Source: Anaerobaca sp035448545 (GTDB lineage Bacteria; Planctomycetota; Phycisphaerae; Sedimentisphaerales; Anaerobacaceae). From it: 64,000 nucleotides of DNA. The notes beneath the pieces are model-generated. The model was not told the DNA's origin. It searched no databases and saw only the letters and a list, made by a program, of their open reading frames with translations. The DNA lies in NCBI GenBank assembly GCA_035448545.1, contig DAOTJE010000006.1:124001-188000 (forward strand), given 5' to 3'. Positions 1-9,125 of the stretch are shown piece by piece. The translations under genes and the position numbers were made by a program. How positions within the stretch are numbered: the stretch's first letter is position 1; each line of letters starts with the position of its first letter.

Positions 1-2310
1 CGCTACAAACGCGTGCTTCGAGCCGGGTTCGAGCGTTTCACGGATCATCACACCAGCCTTGGCCCATTCGTTGCTGCGCACCAGACTGTCGACGCGCACC
101 ACGATTGAGCCGTTGCCGCTGAGGTTCTTATACGCAAAGCGGAACTGATCGGCCGTACCCCAGATGTCGGTGCCGATGGCGCTCATGACGATGCTGCCGT
201 CGGCCGCTTCCACAAAATCGGGCGCGTTGCCCCGCACGTAGAGTACGAGCGTGTCGGCGCCATTGCCCGTCCAATCCTGCGCGGAATCGAATTCCCGCTC
301 GGTCTCGGAATAGAACGGCGCAACTGTGTTGTTGTATTGGAGCGGCATCGACTGCTTGCCGCCGTGAACGATCGTCTTCTCTGTGAACGGAGCGTCGAGA
401 TAGCCGACGGTTGAGCCGGTGTTATTGGTCCAGCCGTCGATCCAGGTCTGGAAGACGGTCTGTCCGGCCTCGATGTCGTCCGTATAGCCCTCGAAATCGT
501 CGACCATCGCGTATTCGATCGTCGAGAAGCTCCAGACGTCCCCTTCCCAGGAGCCGGCGCCGGTTTCATTGACCTCGTTGACCTTCCAGTAGTAGGTCGA
601 GCCGAAGTTCAGACCGCCAAGCTCATAGCGGCTTTCGCTGACCGTGTCGACCAGGGCGCTGCCATCGACCACGGCCGCCTGGTCCATGCTGACGTACAGC
701 TCGTGCGCCGCGGCCAGGCGTCCACTTCGCCAGTCGAGCGCCACGTCCAAAGGCACATCGGCCTGCCCCACCGCCGGCACAGGCTCGCGCGCCTCGACAG
801 GCAAGTACGTGAAGCGGACTTCGCTCAATCCATACTGCGGCATCACGCCCATGTTCCAGTTGGACTTGACCGTAATCCGGATATACTTGGCGGCCACGTT
901 CCGGAGGTCCAACGTCGTATTGGCGGCGTAGTCCGACCGGGCGGTTGCCTTGGCAAACTCCATGTCGCCGAAAACGGTCCACTCGGCACCGTCGAGGGAA
1001 TACTCGATGGTCACGTCCTTGAGTCCGAAGCCCAGAACAAGTTCGAATCGGCTGTTGTAGTTCCAGACCTTCATCTCCCAGAGTTGGTAGATGCGGTCGA
1101 ACTCGTATTGGATCCAGATCGGTGTCGCATCCGTCGGCGTGGCCAGCCACATGTGCGTCGCCTCGGTGGAGTGTTGATCGCGGCTGTTCAGGCCGGAGCC
1201 GTTGACCGTATTCTGTGCCGGAGAATCCGCGTCGGCCACGGAAGCAGTGGCCTTGATGTTCGCGATCGGGTAGACGTAAGGCTCGACGGTAAAGCTCCAG
1301 ACCTGGCCTTTGAAGACGGTGCTGTCCGGCGGTGCGTTGACTTCATCGACACGCCAATAGTAGGTGCCATCGAATGCGAGCAGGCCGGGTGGATCGTACG
1401 TCGTGCCGGTCTGGCCCTGACTGAGTAGTACACCCATCGGATTGGACCGGCTGGCGGCTTCCACGTCCGCCAGACTCGTCCCGAAGTATACATCGTGCGC
1501 GACAGCGGAATCTCCCGGCGACCAGCTCACGATCACGTCCTGGGGGACGTCCGTTGCGCCATCCGACGGGCTGGGCGCCGAACTGGAGGTGTAGTCGCCC
1601 GCCATGGCTTTGGCCAGTGCCTCCACCGAGAGGGCATTGTTGAAGATTCGCACCTCGTCGATGGTGCCGACAAAGGTCTCGTTATTAGTGGAATCCACAC
1701 AGCCAATGGTCACCGGCGTAGCGTTCGCGGCCTCTCTGAAGGTAATACTCCCGGTTGAGACTTGCTCGCCGTTGACATATTGTATGGCGGTGCCATTCTC
1801 CCAGGTCAGAGCCACATGAGCCCACTCGTTCGCATAGGGCAGAAGGTAGGTATTGCCCCACCACAGACCTGTCCCGCCCCCGCTGTAGTCGGCTCGAAAC
1901 AACAGAGCGCCGGCGGGGGTAGCTTCCCAGAACCACTTGATTGTGTTCCCGGTGGTATCCCAGCCGAGACGCTTGCCGATGATGCCCTGATGCTCGATGC
2001 TGTGTCCGCTGCCCTCCCAGTTGATCCAGGCGGCCAGCGTCATCGCATTGGTGCCTGCCGTCGGGTCGAGGGGGCCGATCACAATCCGTTCACCGGCCGT
2101 GTTGAAATGTACGCCACCGCCTTTGTAGCCGGTGACCCATTCCACGCCGCTGTTGAGGGTGCCGTCGTTGCCGTTGCCGGTGGCATCGACTGTCGTGGTG
2201 CCCTGGCCTTCCTCGAAGGGATAGTAGGCGATTAAGTCGGCCACGGCGTTACCGGTGGCCATGCCCACAACCAGGACCCATACCACAAGGAAAATCGGTT
2301 TGCGCGACAT
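1..2310 (-). CDS. Secreted LamG / discoidin (F5-8C) multidomain protein, 3' end outside window
   Basis: The reading frame is open from an ATG at 2310 to the left edge, so at least 770 residues are present and the C-terminus is missing. A Sec signal peptide (MSRKPIFLVVWVLVVGM...AVA) is followed by a LamG/concanavalin-like lectin domain (about residues 25-250, starting LIAYYPFEEG and ending in VGTIDEVRIFNNALS). Next come an Fn3-like planctomycete module (DGATDVPQDVIVSWSPG...HDVYFGTS), a discoidin-like F5/8C domain (about 370-520), a second Fn3-like module and another beta-rich region. Such proteins bind or process extracellular glycans; I see no catalytic motif in the visible part. A good ribosome site (AGAGGAGG) lies just upstream. 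It is monocistronic as far as can be seen. Confidence 0.85.
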   Translation of the reverse strand, partial: MSRKPIFLVVWVLVVGMATGNAVADLIAYYPFEEGQGTTTVDATGNGNDGTLNSGVEWVTGYKGGGVHFNTAGERIVIGPLDPTAGTNAMTLAAWINWEGSGHSIEHQGIIGKRLGWDTTGNTIKWFWEATPAGALLFRADYSGGGTGLWWGNTYLLPYANEWAHVALTWENGTAIQYVNGEQVSTGSITFREAANATPVTIGCVDSTNNETFVGTIDEVRIFNNALSVEALAKAMAGDYTSSSAPSPSDGATDVPQDVIVSWSPGDSAVAHDVYFGTSLADVEAASRSNPMGVLLSQGQTGTTYDPPGLLAFDGTYYWRVDEVNAPPDSTVFKGQVWSFTVEPYVYPIANIKATASVADADSPAQNTVNGSGLNSRDQHSTEATHMWLATPTDATPIWIQYEFDRIYQLWEMKVWNYNSRFELVLGFGLKDVTIEYSLDGAEWTVFGDMEFAKATARSDYAANTTLDLRNVAAKYIRITVKSNWNMGVMPQYGLSEVRFTYLPVEAREPVPAVGQADVPLDVALDWRSGRLAAAHELYVSMDQAAVVDGSALVDTVSESRYELGGLNFGSTYYWKVNEVNETGAGSWEGDVWSFSTIEYAMVDDFEGYTDDIEAGQTVFQTWIDGWTNNTGSTVGYLDAPFTEKTIVHGGKQSMPLQYNNTVAPFYSETEREFDSAQDWTGNGADTLVLYVRGNAPDFVEAADGSIVMSAIGTDIWGTADQFRFAYKNLSGNGSIVVRVDSLVRSNEWAKAGVMIRETLEPGSKHAFVA

Positions 2311-2722
2311 GTCTGTCCTCCTCTAATTGGTGTGTTATAGTCGGAGCGTAAGTCCACAGAAGCGTTGGTGCGGCCCCGTGCAGGCGTCCGTCATCCACGC
2401 GTCACCCTTCCGAGATCACTCAGGAGCGTCTCGTTTGATCGACCGACCGGATATAGCCTCAAGACCTCCGCCTCGGTTGTACGCCGCACGCGATTCTCCG
2501 GACGAGGCGGAACATGCCGAAACCGACTACTCAAACGATTCTATCCCATCCGCCCACCCATGTCAAGCGTCGCACATGCCGGATCCGGCCGCCGAAGCAC
2601 CCCGAGGGGTCGCCGACGCGAGTCGGTTGATTGTCGACGGCCATTCCCTATTTCGGTGCAGGTGTTTTTGCCCGTGCAGGAAGAGGTGCCCTCGGGGCTC
2701 GGCCTGTATGTTTCCCAGGCGA
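2311..2722. other. Intergenic stretch with no recognisable gene
   Basis: About 410 bases between the LamG gene start and the decayed paralogue fragment. I see no conserved coding frame, RNA or repeat. The promoter of the leftward LamG gene must lie in the first hundred bases; a TATAAC-like -10 can be picked out near 2335 but has no convincing -35. Confidence 0.4.
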
Positions 2723-3123
2723 TCAGGCTGCCTGCTTTGGCACAGCCGCTTCCAGTTCGGCCAGCATCAGGGGCAACATGGTCAGCGTCATGAGCTTCAT
2801 GAAACGTCCCCGGCTGACCCGCATGGCCGCCTCTCTGGAACCGGCGTTCTTGAGCTCTACGCGGAACTGCTGGACGGCCGGGCGATCGCTCGTGTCCAGA
2901 GCGTCCGTCATCTGTTTGACAAGCTGCTGCAAAGCGTCGTGATCGAGGGTTTCGGGATACCGCCCGTGAAGTCCGCCGCGATGCGCAGCGCGTCGATCAT
3001 ACCCTGGTCGCTGAAAGACGGGATGGGTGTGCTATCCGTCCGGTCAGCCGTGAAGTCCGTCGGGACGTCGGGTTCGGAATCACCGGCCACGACCGGAATG
3101 CCCCACTGGTAGCCTGCTTGCAC
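2723..3123 (-). pseudogene. Decayed 3' fragment of a paralogue of the neighbouring zf-HC2/LolA-like gene
   Basis: Two overlapping minus-strand frames together resemble the last ~140 residues of the gene at 3363-4694. The first carries AGYQWGIPVV...MIDALRIAADFTGG and the second continues RYPETLDHDALQQLVKQMTDAL. They align with AGYEPMGLDL...DLIAFLRLW and FPPTLTGTEIGKIAMQM in the neighbour. The switch of frame falls near 2960-2970, and no start or N-terminal part is recognisable upstream. I infer an old tandem duplicate that lost its 5' half and acquired a frameshift. The alternative, two unrelated short ORFs, is less likely because the two frames join at homologous positions. Confidence 0.5.
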
Positions 3124-3306
3124 TTGCGGATGGGTATGCCTCGCGAAGATCCATCATGTGATCTTCAAGGTCGCTTCCCGCGGCTGCTGCATCGCCTCTC
3201 GCAGCGAAGCGCAGGCCCTTGATAGCGTCTTGGTGACCATGCCCCGAGACGGTTGAGACACGGGGTGCCTGCGTGCCGGTGACCGCCCCGTAGGGGCCAA
3301 CGTGAA

Positions 3307-3338
3307 GGGGCCGGTCCGCCACTGGCGGACGCGGCCCC
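3307..3338 (-). terminator. GC-rich hairpin downstream of the sigma/anti-sigma operon
   Basis: An inverted repeat (GGGGCCG-GTCCGCC, loop ACT, GGCGGAC-G-CGGCCCC, one bulged base) begins 25 bases beyond the stop of the gene at 3363. On the minus strand it is followed by only a weak T-rich tract, while the plus-strand side has CTGTCTTTT. It is therefore either a weak intrinsic terminator of the leftward operon or a bidirectional one. Confidence 0.45.
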
Positions 3339-3362
3339 CTGTCTTTTCAAAGCGTCCGGCAT

Positions 3363-4694
3363 CTATCGGGGCAGCCTCTCGGGCGGAACGGCCTTGACGC
3401 TCAGGTCGGCATAGATCACGCGCCAGGTCGCCGAGCCTTCCGGACGGTACCAGAAGATCGGTGTCTGTGGGTCGCCGAAGGGGACGTTCTGCCCCGCGTA
3501 CCGCCATGAGCCGGCGGGCAGCTTGCCCATGAACACCATCCCGTTGTACATGATCTTCGCTTCCTCTTCGCGATTGAACCCCGAAGAGCCGGTGAACTTG
3601 CCTTCCTGTCCCATCTGCATGGCGATCTTGCCGATCTCGGTGCCCGTCAGGGTCGGGGGGAAGGTTCGGTCCGTGGTCCAGTTCGACCACAGCCGAAGGA
3701 ACGCGATGAGATCCTTCTCTCCGACCTCGTTCATATCTGCCTGGAGATCCAGCCCCATGGGCTCATACCCGGCCGGCGGCTCAAGGCTGAACAGCGAATC
3801 GTCCAGCGGAACATCGAACTGGAAATCGCTTAGAATCATGTCCATGCCCGGGGCTGCGGGGAACTCCATCTCCACGCGGGCCGGCTCACCCGTCTTGGGG
3901 TCCACCCATACCGTTGTAGTCATGTCGGTCTCATGGACCCGGTAACCCTCCAGAGTCCGACCGTCGATTCGTTTCTGGCCCAGCGCTTCATCCGCCTGTC
4001 CCGGAAGGGCCCGCAGCTTTTCGACAGACACATACGGCCCCGTCTCCGGAATGTCCGGCACGTTCGTGAATTCGAACGTCATGTACTTCTTCTGGGGGGG
4101 CACGAGATTCAGCCCTCGCACGCCGGTTTCGGATGCGTGCACGATGGTCACATACCCGTCGGCGGTAGAGGTTCGCAGGTAGCCTGGCTCTTTGAAGGCG
4201 ATCTGCGTCCGAACCGTCGGCATGCTTTCCACACCGGTCTTGTTGACGATGCTGTAGGTCAGCGTGTGGGCGTTATGCAGCAGGTCCACAACGTGGGCGT
4301 AAGTGTCGGTTGCACCGGGACCTGTGAACACGTACAAGGCGATTCCTGCGGCGACAACGATCAGGGCCGCGACAGCAAGTTTTGCAGCTCCATTCTTCAT
4401 GACAATCCTCCACATTCCGGCGCCAGCCGATTCGAGGGTGTGGCGCGGTCGTTTCATTCGTTCCCGGGTCGCGGCCGACAGGACCCTGCGCCCCGCCGAC
4501 TCGCACATTTGCCGATCCACCGATTGCTCGCTCAGACAGGCTACACGCGCCAGCAATCGTTCCTGCCGCTCCAGGTCCTCCCGACACCGCGGGCAGTCCG
4601 CTACATGGCGGCGCACCTGCGACGCTTGCGTCTGGTCCAAGTCGCCCAACGCGAAGGCCGGAAGAAGTCTGTTGATCTGTCTGTGGCGATTCAT
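3363..4694 (-). CDS. Membrane-anchored zf-HC2 anti-sigma-like protein with periplasmic LolA/DUF2092-like domain
   Basis: 443 residues. The N-terminus carries a zinc-finger anti-sigma motif HxxxCxxC (HVADCPRC), followed by a basic linker and one membrane segment (about residues 105-125, LAVAALIVVAAGIALYVF). The periplasmic part (about 130-340) resembles the lipoprotein-carrier/LolA-like fold found in many planctomycete anti-sigma-like proteins, and a last ~90 residues form a separate module (TPIFWYRPEGSATWRVIYADL). It begins 14 bases after the ECF sigma gene, so the pair is one operon. The known logic is that the zf-HC2 domain holds the sigma factor and the periplasmic domain senses envelope state; the ligand is unknown. 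A broken paralogue of its 3' end lies immediately downstream. Confidence 0.8.
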   Translation of the reverse strand: MNRHRQINRLLPAFALGDLDQTQASQVRRHVADCPRCREDLERQERLLARVACLSEQSVDRQMCESAGRRVLSAATRERMKRPRHTLESAGAGMWRIVMKNGAAKLAVAALIVVAAGIALYVFTGPGATDTYAHVVDLLHNAHTLTYSIVNKTGVESMPTVRTQIAFKEPGYLRTSTADGYVTIVHASETGVRGLNLVPPQKKYMTFEFTNVPDIPETGPYVSVEKLRALPGQADEALGQKRIDGRTLEGYRVHETDMTTTVWVDPKTGEPARVEMEFPAAPGMDMILSDFQFDVPLDDSLFSLEPPAGYEPMGLDLQADMNEVGEKDLIAFLRLWSNWTTDRTFPPTLTGTEIGKIAMQMGQEGKFTGSSGFNREEEAKIMYNGMVFMGKLPAGSWRYAGQNVPFGDPQTPIFWYRPEGSATWRVIYADLSVKAVPPERLPR

Positions 4695-4708
4695 ATGCTA
4701 CCTTTCAC

Positions 4709-5260
4709 TCAGCCCAGGTAGGACTTCAACTCGCGAGCGAGCTTCTTCAACGCCCGATGCAGATGGACGCGGACCGTCTGACCCGAGCAGCCCAGGATCT
4801 CGGCTACCTCGGCGGTCGGCAGACCTTCCAGGCGCAGCAGCACAAACGCATCCGCTTGGTGAGCCGGCAGCTTCGCCAACGCCGCGCCCAGCTTCTGCCG
4901 GAGCTCGTCGGCCTGCATGGCGCCGTCGGGCCGGCGGTCGTCGCAGCCCCACCCGGGCGAAGCCTGCGGGCGATACCCATTGGCCCGCCGCGCAATGTCC
5001 AGTGCCTTTCGCACCGTCGCGCGGTACAGATACGCCGGCCAGCAGGTGTGTTCGTTGTAGCTGGGCCAGCGACGCCAGATGGATAAGAACACCTCCTGGT
5101 GGACGTCATTGGCCAGATTCACATCGCCCAGCACACGCAAAGCGGTGCGGAGGACCTGCCGGCCGTGGTCATGGACCAGATTCTCAAAGCTCTTGTCGGA
5201 CAAAGTCGCGCTGTCCTGCAAAACGGTCGTTTCCAAGCCATGGCCTCCCGAGGCCGACAC
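4709..5260 (-). CDS. ECF-type RNA polymerase sigma factor
   Basis: Up to 183 residues, the usual length for the family. Region 2 is visible (about residues 25-95: FENLVHDHGRQVLRTALRVLGD...DVHQEVFLSIWRRW), then region 4 (about 120-180), with the HTH TAEVAEILGCSGQTVRVHLHRALKKL. It directs core RNA polymerase to a small regulon, normally including its own operon. The gene is followed 14 bases later by the zf-HC2 anti-sigma-like gene. The GTG at 5260 has a poor ribosome site; a TTG at 5236 lies 7 bases after GGGAGG and leaves region 2 intact, so the real start may be TTG, shortening the product by 8 residues. Confidence 0.9.
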   Translation of the reverse strand: MSASGGHGLETTVLQDSATLSDKSFENLVHDHGRQVLRTALRVLGDVNLANDVHQEVFLSIWRRWPSYNEHTCWPAYLYRATVRKALDIARRANGYRPQASPGWGCDDRRPDGAMQADELRQKLGAALAKLPAHQADAFVLLRLEGLPTAEVAEILGCSGQTVRVHLHRALKKLARELKSYLG

Positions 5261-5338
5261 CTGCGGAACCCCGATCGAGACTTCTGCCTCTATAGAGCCG
5301 CCGCGAGGTCCCGGCGTTTACAGGAAAACCAACAGGGA

Positions 5339-5430
5339 TTCTAAGCAAGAAGCAGGATCGCGGCATCCGCCTTCGGCGGAAGACTTCCTTATTCGTGCGC
5401 TTTGCGATTTGACCGGGGTTCGATCCTGCC
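5339..5430. repeat. Dispersed intergenic repeat, copy 1 (ATCCGCCTTCGGCGGA family)
   Basis: The order of blocks GCAAGAAGCA, ATCCGCCTTCGGCGGA (a perfect palindromic core) and GCGCTTTGCGATTTGA is found again, on the opposite strand, at 12430-12545. The flanks between blocks differ, so this is an old, degenerating family. It lies between the ECF sigma factor and the histidine kinase and has no coding potential that I believe. Confidence 0.6.
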
Positions 5431-5530
5431 GCAATTGTGCTTCTTGATAAGGCCACTCTGGCGTATACTACAGCAGAATGGCGTGTCGGCTTGAGGCCCA
5501 GACAGGACGAAGCGTACGGGGCAGACGGCA

Positions 5531-8500
5531 GTGGACGCAGAAGACTACGCGATGACCGAGGGGTCGAGACAGGAGGCCGCCGACCGGCCGGGTCGCCGTA
5601 GAGATCGGTCGCGTGATACGATTGCGCCGCTGCGACCCATGTCCGCATCACGTGCGTTGGTGCCCCATGAGGGCGCTCGCGCGCCCGTTCAGACGATGGC
5701 AGAAGGACTGGCGCAGCAAGCACAGACCTCCGGACGGCGCCGCGCTGACGAGGAGCTCAAAGAGGCCGTGGTTGAACGTCAGAAGGCCCAGGAAGCCCTG
5801 CGGGCTACCGCGCTGTTCCCCGACCAGAATCCCTCGCCGGTGCTTCGCGTCTCGCGCGACGGAATGCTGCTGTTCGCCAACGCAGCCAGCAAGCGTCTGC
5901 TGCACGCGTGGCGCTGCAAGACAGGCCATATGGTCCCCGGGGCCATCCGCGAGAAGGTCGGTCAAGCGATCGATAGCGGCCGGGTCGGCGAAGTAGAGGT
6001 GACGTGTGGACGCGTGACGTATGCCTTCTCCGTCGCGCCCATCGCCTCGGAAGGATACGCGAATCTCTATGGTCACGACGTCACACGCCGCAAAGCCGCC
6101 GAAGAGGCTGCTCGATGGAGCGCCCGGCGCGATGAGCTGCTTTCGAACACCGCGGCACGTCTTCTGCAGAGCGGTGACCCTCAGGCCCTTGTGGAAGATC
6201 TCTGTCGGCGGGTAATGGAGTTCCTTGATTGTCAGGTCTTCTTCAACTTCCTGGTCGACGAGCAGGCCGGAAGACTGCACCTGAATGCCTGCGCGGGAAT
6301 CTCCAAGGAGCAGGCGCGCCAGATCACGTGGCTGGATTACGGCGCCGCCGTCTGCGGTTGTGCAGCGCGCGACCGCAAACGGGTCGTGGTTGAGGATGTC
6401 CTGAACAGCACGGATCCCAGCACGGAACGGATCAAGTCGTACGGCGTCCAAGCCTATTGTTGTCATCCGCTCATGGTTCAAGAACGCCTCATCGGGACCC
6501 TGGCATTTGGCACCCGCACGCGGGCCCGGTTCAGTCCCGAACACATCGCCGTCATGAAAGAGGTGGCCGATCTTGTGGCGGTCGCCATGCAGCGCGTCGA
6601 AACGGAAACGGCGCTGCGCCAAAGCCGCGAAGACCTGGCCCGGGCCCAGGCGGTCGGGCAGATCGGCAGTTGGCGTCTGGACGTTCGGCGCAACATCCTG
6701 ACCTGGTCCGAGGAGAATTATCGGATCTTCGGCGTGCCCCAGGGCGCGTCGATGACCTACGAGACGTTTCTGGCCATCGTGCACCCCGACGACCGGCAGT
6801 ACGTGGATGCCCGCTGGAATGCAGGCCTGCAGGGAGAACCCTACGATGTCGAGCATCGGATTGTCGTCGGCGGGCAGGTCAAATGGGTACGAGAGAAAGC
6901 GTACCTGGAATTCGATGCGGAAGGGAAGCTGCAGGGCGGTTTTGGGATCACCCAGGACATCACGGAGCGTAAGCGAAGCGAACAGATCCTGCAGGAGAGC
7001 GAGCAGCGGCTGCGTCTGGCCCTGGAGGGCGGCCGGATGGGTCTGTGGGAATGGGACGTTCAGCAAGAGTGCGGCTTCTGGGACGAGCGCGTGTACGAAC
7101 TGCTCGGCGCCGATCCGCAGGCCCGACCCTCGGCGGCGGTATTCTTCGAGTGCGTACATCCGGCGGATCGGGAAAGACTACGGGTTCAGGTCCAGGATGT
7201 CCTGGCGACCGCCGGCGACTTCCGAGCCGAGTTTCGCGTCGTTCGTCCCGACCGGCGGGTGGCCTGGCTTGCTTTGCGCGGCCGAGTCATCCGCAACGAG
7301 CGGACGCAGGGTGTCCGCATGCTCGGTGTGCTGTACGACGTGACGCAGCGGAAGCAGATGGAGGCGGAGCTGCGCCGCCTGAACGATCGGTTGGAGCAGG
7401 AGGTCCGCGCCCAGACGGAGGAACTGGGCAATGCGGTCAGACGCCTTGAGGAGGAGGTGGCGCGGCGCCGTCTCGCGGAGAAGAGCCTCCGCGAGCGGTC
7501 GCAACTGCTGGAGGGCTTCTTCCGTCACACCATTACGCCGCTGGCGTTCATGGATCGTCAGTTCAACTTTGTCCAGGTTAACGACGCCTATGCCAGAGTC
7601 GATGACAAGGTGCCTGCGGACTTCCTCGGCAAGAACCATTTCGACCTGTATCCGAACGCGGAGAATCGGGCGATTTTCGAAGAGGTGGTCCGGACGAAAC
7701 GGTCGTACCACGCGCTGGCCAAACCGTTCGTCTACCCCGAACACCCGGAACGGGGCGTCAGCTATTGGAACTGGCAACTGACCCCCCTGCTGGACGATGC
7801 CGGCGAGGTTCAATTCCTCGTGTTGAACCTGCAGGATGTGACGGCACGCCAAGAGGCCATGCGCGAACTGGAGAAACGGACGTCGCAGCTGCAGAGGCTG
7901 ACGGCCGAGCTGTCGGAGGCCGAGGATCGAGAGCGTCGGCGCCTGGCCGAACTGCTTCACGATGACCTTCAGCAGCTTCTGGTCGGGTCCAAACTGCGAC
8001 TCAATATCCTCGCCAGAAAGCTCAAGGGCACGCCGGAAATCCGTGAAATCGTCGACGAGACCACCAGCCTGATTACGGAGTCCATTCACAAATCTCGGGG
8101 ACTGTCCCATGAACTCAGCCCGCCCGTGCTGCATCACGGGGACCTTCGCGAAGTGCTCCAGTGGCTCATCGAGCAGATTCATACGACGTGCGGCCTGAAG
8201 GTCCGCCTGTGGATCGGCGCCGGGGTAGACCTCCGTTCGCAGACGCTCAAGACCTTCGTCTACAAAGCGGTGCGCGAGCTGCTGTTCAACGTCGTCAAGC
8301 ACGCCAATGTCAGACGGGCCGCGATCGTGGTGCGCCAGCAGGAGCAGTCCATCCGCCTGGCGGTTCTGGATAAAGGGCGTGGGTTCGAGCCCGAGCATCT
8401 GGATGTGGCCGGACAGAACGGGTTCGGGCTTTTCAATATTCGCGAGCGCATCCAGTTCCTCGGGGGATCGTTGACCGTCCAGAGCGTTCCCGACCGGGGC

Positions 8501-8992
8501 AGCCGCTTCATCCTGACCATTCCGCTGACCGTGCCGGAGGAAGCCGCCACTAAGCCGGGCGCGCCGCCGATCGTGGCGATCTCCTACCGACCCGCCACGC
8601 AGCCGGCCAAGGACACGTCCGCCGCCAGGCAACGCTTCCGCATCCTGCTGGTGGACGACCACAAGGTCATGCGCGACGGACTGGCCGCCCTGCTGGAGGA
8701 GGAACCGGACATCGAGGTGGTGGGACAGGCCGGAAACGGACGGGACGCGATCACCCTGACGGGCCAACTGAAACCCGACGTCGTCGTCATGGATGTGGTC
8801 ATGCCGATCATCGACGGAGAGGAAGCCACGCGCCAGATCAAAGCCCAGTGGCCGCACGTGCGGGTGGTGGCGCTGTCGATGCTTGAAGAGGACGCCACCC
8901 GTGAGCGCATGCTCAAGGCCGGCGCCGAAGTCTTCCTGTCCAAGGCCGGCCCCTCCGAAGTCATCGCCGCGGCCATCCGCCGTTCGTCGTAG
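5531..8992 (+). CDS. Multi-PAS/GAF sensor histidine kinase (HisKA_3 type) with C-terminal receiver
   Basis: 1153 residues from GTG 5531 (an ATG follows at codon 8), with no membrane segments, so cytoplasmic. Order of parts: N-terminal coiled coil, PAS (about 95-195), GAF (205-355), PAS (370-485), PAS (490-615), coiled coil (615-660), PAS (665-780), HisKA_3 dimerisation domain with phospho-accepting His810 in ELLHDDLQQ, HATPase_c (905-1000; NVVKHAN, DKGRGFEP, GFGLFNIRER), and a receiver (1036-1152) with acidic pocket VDDH, phosphoacceptor Asp1088 in VMDVVMP, and the conserved Lys in LSKAG. HisKA_3 kinases usually pair with NarL-type regulators; here a NarL-like receiver is fused but the LuxR HTH is absent. 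Output must therefore pass to another protein or feed back on the kinase. It is a single gene with no partner next to it. Confidence 0.9.
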   Translation: MDAEDYAMTEGSRQEAADRPGRRRDRSRDTIAPLRPMSASRALVPHEGARAPVQTMAEGLAQQAQTSGRRRADEELKEAVVERQKAQEALRATALFPDQNPSPVLRVSRDGMLLFANAASKRLLHAWRCKTGHMVPGAIREKVGQAIDSGRVGEVEVTCGRVTYAFSVAPIASEGYANLYGHDVTRRKAAEEAARWSARRDELLSNTAARLLQSGDPQALVEDLCRRVMEFLDCQVFFNFLVDEQAGRLHLNACAGISKEQARQITWLDYGAAVCGCAARDRKRVVVEDVLNSTDPSTERIKSYGVQAYCCHPLMVQERLIGTLAFGTRTRARFSPEHIAVMKEVADLVAVAMQRVETETALRQSREDLARAQAVGQIGSWRLDVRRNILTWSEENYRIFGVPQGASMTYETFLAIVHPDDRQYVDARWNAGLQGEPYDVEHRIVVGGQVKWVREKAYLEFDAEGKLQGGFGITQDITERKRSEQILQESEQRLRLALEGGRMGLWEWDVQQECGFWDERVYELLGADPQARPSAAVFFECVHPADRERLRVQVQDVLATAGDFRAEFRVVRPDRRVAWLALRGRVIRNERTQGVRMLGVLYDVTQRKQMEAELRRLNDRLEQEVRAQTEELGNAVRRLEEEVARRRLAEKSLRERSQLLEGFFRHTITPLAFMDRQFNFVQVNDAYARVDDKVPADFLGKNHFDLYPNAENRAIFEEVVRTKRSYHALAKPFVYPEHPERGVSYWNWQLTPLLDDAGEVQFLVLNLQDVTARQEAMRELEKRTSQLQRLTAELSEAEDRERRRLAELLHDDLQQLLVGSKLRLNILARKLKGTPEIREIVDETTSLITESIHKSRGLSHELSPPVLHHGDLREVLQWLIEQIHTTCGLKVRLWIGAGVDLRSQTLKTFVYKAVRELLFNVVKHANVRRAAIVVRQQEQSIRLAVLDKGRGFEPEHLDVAGQNGFGLFNIRERIQFLGGSLTVQSVPDRGSRFILTIPLTVPEEAATKPGAPPIVAISYRPATQPAKDTSAARQRFRILLVDDHKVMRDGLAALLEEEPDIEVVGQAGNGRDAITLTGQLKPDVVVMDVVMPIIDGEEATRQIKAQWPHVRVVALSMLEEDATRERMLKAGAEVFLSKAGPSEVIAAAIRRSS

Positions 8993-9064
8993 CGGTCCGC
9001 TCGATCTTCCGCCGCCGGACTCGACGGCAAGGCCTCTCTCGTGACGCAGCGTGGAACGTTTCCT

Positions 9065-9093
9065 TTGACGGCACCCCGTCCGGCCGGTACACT
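9065..9093 (+). promoter_or_regulatory. Sigma70-type promoter, TTGACG-N17-TACACT
   Basis: The -35 TTGACG (9065-9070) and -10 TACACT (9088-9093) are 17 bases apart, placing transcription start near 9100 and leaving about 25 bases of leader, including AGAGGGGAAC just before the ATG at 9126. The same -35/-10 words with identical spacing occur upstream of purF on the minus strand. Confidence 0.65.
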
Positions 9094-9125
9094 CGGCGGG
9101 ACTTGGTTTTGGCACAGAGGGGAAC

